DNA from: Granulicella pectinivorans
Lineage (GTDB): Bacteria > Acidobacteriota > Terriglobia > Terriglobales > Acidobacteriaceae
Length of the DNA: 64,000 bases
Assembly: GCF_900114625.1 (NCBI RefSeq)
Contig: NZ_FOZL01000002.1
Span: 1 to 64,000, forward strand
Reading direction: 5' to 3'
The stretch's first letter is position 1. Each line of letters starts with the position of its first letter. Positions 28,036 through 36,354 of this stretch are shown here, piece after piece. The translations under genes and the position numbers were made by a program. The notes under the pieces were generated by a model. That model made no database searches and was not told the origin of the DNA. It saw only the letters and a program-made list of their open reading frames with translations.

Positions 28036-29280
28036 ATGCATCGTCCCGTCCAAAATCGCATCTCGAACATGGTTCTCCTGGTCGCCTTGCTGACCGTGTC
28101 TCATGCTCGACTCATCGCACAAAAGAACTCCCCCCCGCATTGGGTCGGGACGTGGGCAACCTCGCCGGTTCCGATCGAGAATGGTAAAGGTCCGATCGGT
28201 CAGGCCGACTACACCTTGCGAGAGACGGTCCATACTTCGATGGCCGGAGGGGCCTTCCGTTTGGTCATCAGCAACGAGATGGGAATCAAACCCTTGTCTA
28301 TCGGCGCGGTGCGGGTAGAGCTTCAACCCGATGCTCCAAACGCCTCATCACAGCGAGAGGTCAGATTCGGTGGAAACAGTGCAGTCGTAGTTCCTTCCGG
28401 TGCCAAAATCTACAGCGACACACTCCACTTCGCTCTGCCTGCACAGTCCACTCTGAGGATGAGTCTTCTTATCCCAAGGCAGTCCATTCCGATCCTTACC
28501 ATGCACGCCTACGCCAACCAGCCCAATTTCATGGCTCCAGGAGACCAAACCACCGCGACGACATTGACGCAGGCCATCGAGTCCGACTCGTGGCTGTTTC
28601 TTACCGCCGTGGAGGTGCAGGCACCCCAACAGGCAGCCTCAGTTGTTACCCTGGGCGACAGCATCACCGACGGGGCTGTTTCCTCGCGAGGAGCGAACCT
28701 CCGTTGGCCCGACGATCTGGCTCGACGTCTTCAAGCCACTCCAAAAACGTCCTATCTCAGTGTGGTCAATGCAGGCATCGGCGGCAACCGCATCCTGCAT
28801 TCCGATATCGGCACGAATGCAGGGCCCAACGCGATGGACAGATTTGACCGCGACGTGCTTTCGCAAGCAAGCGTCAAATACCTCATCATTCTTGAGGGCA
28901 TCAACGATATCGGGGTCGGAACTGGCCCCAGCAATCCTCATGAGAAGGTCTCCCCCGATGAACTGGCATTCGCCCTCTCGCAGTTGGTGGAGCGGGCTCA
29001 CACACACGGCATCAAGGTTTATCTGGGCACCATCATGCCAGACAAAGGCCTGGGCCTTTACTACACCGAAGCCGGAGAAGCGGAGCGTCAAGCTTTCAAC
29101 CAGTGGATACGTTCCAATAAAGTGTCCGACGGCGTGATCGACTTCGATAAAGCCGTGCGTGACCCGGCCGATCCGCAACGGCTGCTCCCGGCCTTCGATG
29201 GCGGTGACCATATCCATCCCAGCGACGCCGGCCATCACGCCATGGCCGACGCAATCGACCTGAGCCTCTTCACCCGTTAG
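28036..29280 (+). CDS. Secreted SGNH/GDSL esterase
   Basis: Exported esterase of the SGNH superfamily, 414 residues. ATG 28036 has GGAG seven bases upstream and is followed by a Sec signal (MVLLVALLTVSHARLIAQ). The N-terminal half (about 35-195) is a beta-rich domain beginning WVGTWATSP, as in fungal and bacterial rhamnogalacturonan acetylesterase relatives. The catalytic half has block I GDSITDG with Ser209, a conserved Gly-Asn block (NAGIGGNR), GINDIG, and block V DHIHPSDAGH with the Asp-His pair. Deacetylation of pectin or xyloglucan side chains is the likely role, inferred from neighbours. Its last four bases overlap the last four of the converging GH106 gene. Confidence 0.88.
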   Translation: MHRPVQNRISNMVLLVALLTVSHARLIAQKNSPPHWVGTWATSPVPIENGKGPIGQADYTLRETVHTSMAGGAFRLVISNEMGIKPLSIGAVRVELQPDAPNASSQREVRFGGNSAVVVPSGAKIYSDTLHFALPAQSTLRMSLLIPRQSIPILTMHAYANQPNFMAPGDQTTATTLTQAIESDSWLFLTAVEVQAPQQAASVVTLGDSITDGAVSSRGANLRWPDDLARRLQATPKTSYLSVVNAGIGGNRILHSDIGTNAGPNAMDRFDRDVLSQASVKYLIILEGINDIGVGTGPSNPHEKVSPDELAFALSQLVERAHTHGIKVYLGTIMPDKGLGLYYTEAGEAERQAFNQWIRSNKVSDGVIDFDKAVRDPADPQRLLPAFDGGDHIHPSDAGHHAMADAIDLSLFTR

Positions 29281-31838
29281 ACCTCGCTAAGAATCTTGAC
29301 AGGCCCCAGCAACCCCGAAGGAGTCAACGGTGTCTCCTTCGCAAAGTAATTCCAGGTTGTGACCGTGTAGCGTCCCTTGGATGGTCGCGGCTCATGCTTC
29401 AGAAACCACTCGGGGAACTCCTTGAGGAAAAGCCCATCACTGTAGCGTGTGTCGCCATGCTCCCACTCAAAGTCAGGTGGCTGCTTCTCGTCGCCGATCA
29501 GACGGTTGGCCCAAACATTGGTCACAGCGACTTCAAGCACATTATGACCAGCAGTCACCGCGGCGCTGATATCGATCCTCCACGGCGTGGTCCAGAGCAC
29601 GCCGAGCTTCTTCCCATTCATACTCACAGCAGCAAGGTGATTTACTTTGCCCAGGTCCAGATAAATTTGCTTGCCTGGCTTTAGCGCAGGCAGCGTGATC
29701 GTCTTCTTATAGAGAGCTGTTCCCGAGTAATACTTGATTCCACTCTCAGAGCGCGTCGTCCAATCGTCGAGGGTCACAAACTGCGCCGCCTCGGGACCAC
29801 CCCACCTCGGATCGAAATGGACTGACCAACTACCGTTCACCTCCGTCACCGTCTGGAGGGCAGCGAAGTTCGGGGCCGACTGTGGCGCTTTCCCCAACGG
29901 CTTGCGAAACAGGACGAAGAAACTCTCAGTTGGCTCGAAGTTCAGTTGCATCGTGGTGACGCCATTAACCTGCTCGAACGCTGGGAGGTCCCGCATAGTT
30001 CCCCACACCGGGTTCCAGAGCTCTGGCTGACGCCCCGTAACTGGGAAACTGCAGTGTGCAGTGCCACCCGCTTGGGAGAGGTTAGCCACAAAGTATAGAT
30101 CGGCGCTCTTGTGCCTGCGATGGATGCTTTGAAGCTCCAGTTGACCGCTCTGGAGCTGGAACGTTGCGCTGCTACTCTCCGACTTGGGCACAAACTCGCC
30201 CGCCTGGAGCAGCGTTTGGCAACGCCACAGATACTTAAACCAGGCCTTGCCCGGTTCCCACCAAGTCTGGTAGCGACCAAAGTGAACGCCCCACTGGCCC
30301 ATCGCGATTCCCGGCTTGTACTCCGGACCAAAAGCCTGCTGCACGAAATGGTGAACATTCATCCGGTTCACACCCGCACAAAATGCTGCATCCCCAATCG
30401 GCTTGAGCCACGCCGGAGTCTCATTCCAGCGCGCAAGATCCGGGGCCGTCGTAAAGGCCTCCGCACCAACAATCCGCTGTCCCAGCGCGTGAGCCGTATC
30501 GATCACCGGAGGTCCTGCCACCGGCGCATACTTGTTATTGGTCGTCCAGAACTCGGTATTCGCGTGGTCGAGATATCGCACCACCTCTTCGGTCTCCCAT
30601 GGCCCGAGATAGGGCTCGGCAACGAACTGTAGACCTGCCTCGTGGGCCAGCTCACGAGGCACGGCCCAATAGCAATCCCGGAAGAGATCATGCACCGTCC
30701 GCTTAAAGTCAGCCTGAAACCGCTCCGTCTCCGTCTTGCTGCCGAGGGTGTGCCCGGCAAACGTCGGCAGCCAACGCCGGATGTCGTAGCCGCGACGACT
30801 CTGGAACTCTGCCGTCATCCTGGGTGTCCAGGTCGGTTCCCCTGCCTCGTAGCTGTCGAAGTATAACGTCGTCAGCGCGGTACCGGCCAGGTCGCCAAGG
30901 TGCTTCTTAATCTCGCCGACGACATGCTGCACATGGAACCGCACTGCCTCGGGATTCATCTTGTCGCACTCCAGTCCGATCGCATCCCACTGCGCCGGTT
31001 GGATCATCGCGCCAGTTGTCGTATGGCCGAATCGGTAGATCGTCCACTCGCCCGGCGGGGCGGCCCACTGCAATTGACCATCGGCACCCATGTGCTCTGA
31101 GATATCCAGCACCTCATCGAGCGTTGGTACTCCCGGCGATGGCAGAGCGATCACCGCGATGTCCTTGTAGTAGCTCTTGCGCCCCTCAACGATTGGTGCG
31201 GCAATTTTTCCCAGTGAAGGAATGTAGAGCTCTGGAAATTGCGAATGGGGATGAGGATCGACCACCGCACGTTCCAGCTTGGCGGTGACCGTCTGGCCAC
31301 CCTGCACCGTCTGCTTGGACCAGACCACCTCCTGCATGGAAAGCTCTGGCGTGATCCAAGTTCCTCCGCTGCTCTCATATCCAGCGCAGTTATGGAGAAT
31401 CAGCTCCAGTCCCAACCGTCGGCACTCCTTCGCCGCATGACGCACCATCTCCCACCATGGCTCGGTCCAGGTCACGATCTCCGGAGTTGGACTCTTGCCG
31501 ATCACGCCTGCCCACGGGATAAGCGTATCGGCAAGGCTGAAGATGGTCGCCCCACCAATGCCAGCATCCTTCATTGCCTCCAGGTCGGCAGTGATGCCTT
31601 GCTTGCTGATGTTGCTGCCCATCCACATCCAGAGGACATAGGGCCGGGTGGAATCGGGCGGAGCGACGAACGCCGCAGCCAGATCGCCAACCGGCTCCGG
31701 CATCGTTCCCGGCTGCGCCTTGGCCTGCCTCTGAAAGAAAAGCGGTGCGGAGCCAAGAAGGGCGAGAAAGTCACGTCGTGTCGCGGTCGATAATTTTGGA
31801 GCGGGCAATGGATTCTTCCAGTCGTGTTGAGAGATCAT
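29277..31838 (-). CDS. GH106 alpha-L-rhamnosidase, Tat-exported
   Basis: Glycoside hydrolase family 106, 853 residues, cleaving terminal alpha-L-rhamnose, usually from rhamnogalacturonan. The N-terminus has a Tat motif (TRRDFLALLGS). The barrel starts with PYVLWMWMGSNISKQGI and continues with GGATIFSL, LHNCAGYESSGG and YFDSYEAGEPTWTP, all typical of GH106. A C-terminal beta-sandwich with GKVNHLAAVSMNGKKLG looks like a galactose-binding fold, a module common in this family. The upstream region has no clear ribosome site, so the start could shift. No recurrent ATCATAYG motif lies upstream, unlike most enzyme genes here. The stop codon overlaps that of the converging esterase gene. Confidence 0.88.
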   Translation of the reverse strand: MISQHDWKNPLPAPKLSTATRRDFLALLGSAPLFFQRQAKAQPGTMPEPVGDLAAAFVAPPDSTRPYVLWMWMGSNISKQGITADLEAMKDAGIGGATIFSLADTLIPWAGVIGKSPTPEIVTWTEPWWEMVRHAAKECRRLGLELILHNCAGYESSGGTWITPELSMQEVVWSKQTVQGGQTVTAKLERAVVDPHPHSQFPELYIPSLGKIAAPIVEGRKSYYKDIAVIALPSPGVPTLDEVLDISEHMGADGQLQWAAPPGEWTIYRFGHTTTGAMIQPAQWDAIGLECDKMNPEAVRFHVQHVVGEIKKHLGDLAGTALTTLYFDSYEAGEPTWTPRMTAEFQSRRGYDIRRWLPTFAGHTLGSKTETERFQADFKRTVHDLFRDCYWAVPRELAHEAGLQFVAEPYLGPWETEEVVRYLDHANTEFWTTNNKYAPVAGPPVIDTAHALGQRIVGAEAFTTAPDLARWNETPAWLKPIGDAAFCAGVNRMNVHHFVQQAFGPEYKPGIAMGQWGVHFGRYQTWWEPGKAWFKYLWRCQTLLQAGEFVPKSESSSATFQLQSGQLELQSIHRRHKSADLYFVANLSQAGGTAHCSFPVTGRQPELWNPVWGTMRDLPAFEQVNGVTTMQLNFEPTESFFVLFRKPLGKAPQSAPNFAALQTVTEVNGSWSVHFDPRWGGPEAAQFVTLDDWTTRSESGIKYYSGTALYKKTITLPALKPGKQIYLDLGKVNHLAAVSMNGKKLGVLWTTPWRIDISAAVTAGHNVLEVAVTNVWANRLIGDEKQPPDFEWEHGDTRYSDGLFLKEFPEWFLKHEPRPSKGRYTVTTWNYFAKETPLTPSGLLGPVKILSEV

Positions 31839-32186
31839 TTTCGAGTGAATTGGTTGGACCTCAACGCCGAAAAGTGGCCCGGCTGTAACCGTACCTGTTA
31901 CATCTTCGGATCTATGGTCTTCTAAAGGGGTTTACACACCAGCGATGGAAAGAGCCCAATGTTCCACCAGGACATTTATTGTGGTCAGAACGTGGGCCAA
32001 AGTATGAATAGTGTGGACCTTACTGTGGCGTTTTGAAAGTGGTCTTTTTTTATGCGTTGATAGCCTATTTCCCTATTGCATCTGGAAACCGGTTCCGCTG
32101 CTCGCAATCCACGAATGCATTGCGAGCAGCGTCCCATGTTATGTACCTCCGATTGCATGCCTATTGAGCTGCACCGTTTCGAAGGT
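31839..32186. other. Gap between GH106 and TonB receptor genes
   Basis: This 348-base gap should hold the promoter of the GH106 gene and the end of the receptor transcript. The receptor end is marked by the hairpin at 32096-32131. A run of seven T bases lies near 32046-32052. I see no gene and no recurrent motif. Confidence 0.4.
32096..32131 (-). terminator. Perfect 13-base hairpin after TonB receptor
   Basis: CGCTGCTCGCAAT and ATTGCGAGCAGCG pair perfectly around a 10-base loop. The hairpin starts 55 bases beyond the receptor stop codon in its direction of transcription. No T-run follows, so Rho help or an mRNA-protecting role is possible. Confidence 0.6.
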
Positions 32187-35100
32187 CTAGAACTTGAATT
32201 TCATGGCGACTTGCAGTACGCGAGGTTCGACGGTGGTTGACTGGATGAGGCCGAAGGTTACACTCCCCGGTGATGAGTCAGGTCCGCCGAACTCGGCCCA
32301 ATTGAAGAGGTTGAAGGCATCCGCGCGGAATTCCAAATTGTACTCCCTGTAGATCGGGAGCTTCTTGGTAAGGGAGAAGTCCACTGTCTTTTGTCCTGGA
32401 TTCCGGATGGAGGATAGCATTGGCGGTAAATCTCCAAATGAAGGGGAATAACTTGCGGCCCCGGGACAAACAAAGACAGATGGGGGTCCGTATTTGTCTG
32501 CTACGGTCTTGGGTCCGCAATTTGGTACCGCAGTTGCTGCAGCGTTCGTGATTGGGTTGTATTCATGGACGGAGTTGCATGGATTGACTACTGTGGCCTG
32601 TGAGTCGGGGCACAATGGGTTGGTGTTGTAAAGACTGCCCGTGTTGAAGTAGTTATTAAGTCGATTCCGGGTCGGGCCATGTCCTTTAATCTGGTCGATC
32701 GTTGCTCCTGGTGCCAGGCTATAGGTGAGGTTGCTCTGGAGCTTACGTGAGCCCGCTCCAACAGTCGTATTGGAGAACTGGAACCCGATGGGCGTTCCAG
32801 ATTGTGCGGTAATGCTGGTCGCCATCGTCCATTGTCCTACGGTGCGGTTGAGTGCACCTATGGCAAAGTTGCGGCCTGGGTTCTTCAAAATGTCGCCAAG
32901 CTGGTACACCGCGCTGGTGGTGAGGCGGAAGGTACGATCTCCGCCGGAGATGAACATATGATGTGTGTTGTTGTTGTCATAGGGCCCGTCTCCGCCTGCC
33001 GAGCTCATGGCTTTGGACCAGGTGAATGCGGATAGGAGCTGGAGCCCGTGGCTCATGCGCTTGTTGAGCGTCAATTCGAATGCATTGAAGTGGCTGCTCG
33101 CGGAGGTTTGCGATACGAGGAGTCCTTGATCGGCTAGAACACCAGCCACGGGGGTCCGATCCGCGACGTTGAGGCTACCCGTGTTGGTTGGGTCCGGAGC
33201 AACCGTGCAGTTTGGCGGTGCACAGGTGTCTGCGAGTCGGAGGTTATTGGTAATTCCACGGATGGGATTTGACGTGGACGCAATCCCTGGTTGGTTCTGC
33301 GAGAGGGCTTGCAGAAGTTTGACCCCGTTCGAACCCTGATAGGCGATTTCCAGCAGGAAGTCGTGGCCGAGGTCCTGCTGGAGGCTCAGGTTGAACTGCT
33401 CAGTATAGGGGTTCCGCAGGATCGGTGCCGCTGCGTTGAATAGGTTGGTGGCGGTTGTCGTTGGGCCATAGGTGCGTGGCTGGTACAGCGGATAAGCTGA
33501 ATCGGGCGGAAGGTTGAGGTGCGAGAACGGATCTTGAAGGGTTCCTTCCGAGCCGAACGAGTAGAAGGCAACCTGGTTGAAAGGAAACCCCTGGATGACG
33601 GCCTGCGCGATCCCGGTGGAAACGCGAGTGAAGAAGAGACCAAAGCCGCCGCGAATAGAGAGGTCTTTCCTTGGGGAATAAGCGAAGCCGACGCGCGGTG
33701 CGAAGTTTTTGTAGTTGGGGGTTAGCCCGAGCTGGTCGTTGACTTGCTGTACGCCACCGGGGAGCACGAAGCTGGGATTGAGTTGCTTGAACTTCTGACT
33801 GATGGTGTAGCCGCTGTATTGTTGTGAGCTGCTTGGAATGCCGTAAAGCCCTTCACCGATCTGGCTGGGTATGAAGTTGTCCAACAGTCCCTTGGTTTCG
33901 GTCGGCCAAGCGAAGTAGTCGTAGCGGATACCGAGGTTGAGGGTCAGACTCTTCGCGATCTTGTAGTCATCCTGAAAGAATGGGCTGAAGTCCCTGAAGG
34001 TATAGAAACGCTTGAAGCTGCCGCTGGATTCAGTGGTGACGAGAAGGTTGCTGAGGCCGGAACCGTTGGCTGTGCCGTCCTTCCCGATGAGAAGGTCTGC
34101 CATGTTGTACGTGATGATGGCACCAGAGCGGGTGAGGTCGAGATAGAGCTGGTGTTGCATCGCGGTTCCGCCGAAGCGCATGTTGTGACGACCTTTACTC
34201 CAACTGAGGATATCGCTCAGCGAGTATTGATTTTCCGTACTGGTCTGGGTCGAAATTTGCGAGTTAGGAAAGGTGAGCCCAGGGAGCGCAAAGATCAGCG
34301 ATGGAAGATTGTCATGCGCACTGGGCGTCTGGAGCATACCGATATCGCTCGCGTGGAGCCCGCCGTTATTGTTCTCATAGTTGTTCACCTGGCGAAGGAA
34401 GCCTATTTTGATCTGATTGACGAGAGTTGGCGTGATGATCAGGTCGTGGGTGATGACGGCGTTTTCGCTGATCGACGGCGAATCCGCGGTGAATCCTGGA
34501 ACGGTACCGTTGGAGGTGCTGACCAGGGAGTGGGAGTTGAAGTAATTGGTTGAGAGGGTTTGGTTGGGCGTGAGCTTATAGTTGCCATTCGCCAGATACT
34601 GCCTTTCCCTGTAGAGGTTGGGATAGTCCCAGACGAACTGTCCGACGTTGGCTCTTCCGGCACCGGTCGTGTCTTTCGCGGGGACGTAGGGCAAGACATA
34701 GTTGCCGTTGGCGAACTTGGCCTGAATGAGTTTGAGTGCGACCGGGTTGATGTTGGAACCGTTGGCGGCGACGGGTTCGCCACCGAACAAACCTGCTTCT
34801 CCGCCGTAGGTTGCACCCAAGAACTGCTGGAGGGCTCCCGTGTTGCTGCGATCGCCAGAGGGCAGCAGTGGATAACTATTATTGATACTCAGTCCAGAAT
34901 TACCATTGACTTGCTTGGTTTCCTGATAGGAGAAAAAGAAGAAGATTTTGTCCCGCAGAACGGGCCCACCGACCGTTCCTCCGAACTGATTCTGGCGAAG
35001 GTCCGGGGGAGTGTTGGGCTGCCCGTTGGCAAGTTGGGTCTGCTTATTGAAGTACAGGTTCGCGTCGAGCGCTTTATTGCGGAAGAAGTAGAAGCCGTCG

Positions 35101-35987
35101 CCATGGAAACGGTTGGTTCCCGTCTTGGTGGTGACATCGATGCTGCCACCGTTCGCACGACCATATTCCGCCGAGTAGGTACTCGTCTGCATTTTGAATT
35201 CGGCCAAGGCATCGGGCGAGGGGACGGAGATGTTGCCGGTGGAGGAGCTAGTCGCGCTGACACCGTCGATGTTGATCGAATTCTCAGTACCCCCGCCGAC
35301 CGAGTAGCCAGCGGCCGCGTTTCCCCCGTTGCCGAAGGTAAGCGTGTCGGGGATGGCTCCGATCACACCGGCTTGTAGACCCAGCAACTGGGTGAAGTTG
35401 CGCGTGGAGAGCGGCATGGCTTCGATGATGGTCGAATCGAAAACCTTGCCCAGCGTGGCGTTCTCAGTATTGAGCAAAGCTTCCTTGCTGGAGACGGTGA
35501 CGGTCTGGTTCTGTTCGCCGATGCTCAACGGAACCTGCCCAAGATCGGCCGTCTCCGTGACCTGCACCGTGATCGGTCCGCGCACGAGCTTCTTGAAGCC
35601 CGGCGCGACGACCTGTACGCGATAGTGCTGCGGATCGAGCAGAGGAATCAGGAACGAGCCATCGGGCCGGCTCACCGTGCCGCGCGTAAAGCCGTTGTCC
35701 AGACTGATAACCGTGACCACGGCGCCCGGAACCACGGCACCGGATGGGTCGACAACCACCCCCTTCATCTGGCCCGTGCCTCCCTGCGCTCGAGCCGCAG
35801 GCAATCCCCCCAAAAGCACCACCAACATAGCCAAAAGCACGCTGGCAACGAAGCCACCCGTCGCTTTCCTGCTCTTCGGCATCTCTCCACCCGTCGGAGC
35901 CGTCGCCCTTAATTCCACACGAGCATGACTCCGTGAGCGACCAGCCTGAGACTCTGGGTGTTTCCCTGCCTGCGATCTCTCTTCCAT
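32187..35987 (-). CDS. TonB-dependent receptor with carboxypeptidase-like N-domain
   Basis: Outer-membrane transporter of the large Acidobacteriota (Oar-like) type, probably importing oligosaccharides made by the surrounding hydrolases. An export segment (VASVLLAMLVVLLGGLPAARAQ) is followed by a carboxypeptidase-regulatory beta-sandwich (MKGVVVDPSGAVVPGAVVTV...GSFLIPLLDPQHYRVQVVAPGF). Next comes a plug domain (NISVPSPDALAEFKMQTSTYSAEYGRANGG) and a long beta-barrel ending in QVAMKFKF, whose final aromatic residue is usual for barrel assembly. I prefer ATG 35987, which has AAGGAGG close upstream. ATG 35882 would give a shorter N-region and is possible. No SusD-like gene is nearby, as usual in this phylum. 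Confidence 0.9.
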   Translation of the reverse strand: MEERSQAGKHPESQAGRSRSHARVELRATAPTGGEMPKSRKATGGFVASVLLAMLVVLLGGLPAARAQGGTGQMKGVVVDPSGAVVPGAVVTVISLDNGFTRGTVSRPDGSFLIPLLDPQHYRVQVVAPGFKKLVRGPITVQVTETADLGQVPLSIGEQNQTVTVSSKEALLNTENATLGKVFDSTIIEAMPLSTRNFTQLLGLQAGVIGAIPDTLTFGNGGNAAAGYSVGGGTENSINIDGVSATSSSTGNISVPSPDALAEFKMQTSTYSAEYGRANGGSIDVTTKTGTNRFHGDGFYFFRNKALDANLYFNKQTQLANGQPNTPPDLRQNQFGGTVGGPVLRDKIFFFFSYQETKQVNGNSGLSINNSYPLLPSGDRSNTGALQQFLGATYGGEAGLFGGEPVAANGSNINPVALKLIQAKFANGNYVLPYVPAKDTTGAGRANVGQFVWDYPNLYRERQYLANGNYKLTPNQTLSTNYFNSHSLVSTSNGTVPGFTADSPSISENAVITHDLIITPTLVNQIKIGFLRQVNNYENNNGGLHASDIGMLQTPSAHDNLPSLIFALPGLTFPNSQISTQTSTENQYSLSDILSWSKGRHNMRFGGTAMQHQLYLDLTRSGAIITYNMADLLIGKDGTANGSGLSNLLVTTESSGSFKRFYTFRDFSPFFQDDYKIAKSLTLNLGIRYDYFAWPTETKGLLDNFIPSQIGEGLYGIPSSSQQYSGYTISQKFKQLNPSFVLPGGVQQVNDQLGLTPNYKNFAPRVGFAYSPRKDLSIRGGFGLFFTRVSTGIAQAVIQGFPFNQVAFYSFGSEGTLQDPFSHLNLPPDSAYPLYQPRTYGPTTTATNLFNAAAPILRNPYTEQFNLSLQQDLGHDFLLEIAYQGSNGVKLLQALSQNQPGIASTSNPIRGITNNLRLADTCAPPNCTVAPDPTNTGSLNVADRTPVAGVLADQGLLVSQTSASSHFNAFELTLNKRMSHGLQLLSAFTWSKAMSSAGGDGPYDNNNTHHMFISGGDRTFRLTTSAVYQLGDILKNPGRNFAIGALNRTVGQWTMATSITAQSGTPIGFQFSNTTVGAGSRKLQSNLTYSLAPGATIDQIKGHGPTRNRLNNYFNTGSLYNTNPLCPDSQATVVNPCNSVHEYNPITNAAATAVPNCGPKTVADKYGPPSVFVCPGAASYSPSFGDLPPMLSSIRNPGQKTVDFSLTKKLPIYREYNLEFRADAFNLFNWAEFGGPDSSPGSVTFGLIQSTTVEPRVLQVAMKFKF

Positions 35988-36349
35988 ACTGCCTCCTTGT
36001 CGCCTTCCGGCTACTCTCGACGTTCCGCGCGTCACAGCGCTTTCCTACCTGTATACGTATGATCTTTTGATCGACGGAGACTCTAGGCCCACATGAAAGC
36101 CATTGTCAAGGGGAGAAACGAGTTTTCATAAGAAAACGGGGTAGCACCTGGAGCCCGCCTCGCAAAGACACTGCCATGCCCTCTTTAGAGGCACTGGCAC
36201 GTCGGGTACGCTGACAGTTCGCGAGTCCAGTCTTCTTGGCTCGAACAATTTCAAATAGGGTTTTTCTGCCATCCTCCCAGATAAACCTTGCACATGCGCG
36301 TCGGCGTCTGGTAGTGTTCTCGCCGCTCGAGACTCACTGGAGGATACGT
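35988..36349. promoter_or_regulatory. Divergent promoter region, receptor and propeller gene
   Basis: A 362-base gap between the receptor gene and the beta-propeller gene, read in opposite directions. It contains one recurrent motif at 36056, and a second at 36347 overlaps the next start codon. Shared control of the two exported proteins is plausible. Confidence 0.45.
36056..36063. promoter_or_regulatory. Recurrent motif site 8 (CGTATGAT)
   Basis: Motif copy about 70 bases upstream of the receptor start, inside GTATACGTATGATC. Confidence 0.4.
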
Positions 36350-36354
36350 ATGAT
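36347..36354. promoter_or_regulatory. Recurrent motif site 9 (CGTATGAT), over a start codon
   Basis: The motif overlaps the ATG at 36350 of the beta-propeller gene. Flanking GATA and TATC give an 18-base dyad. Because part of it codes for Met-Met, chance similarity is more likely here than at the other sites. Confidence 0.3.
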
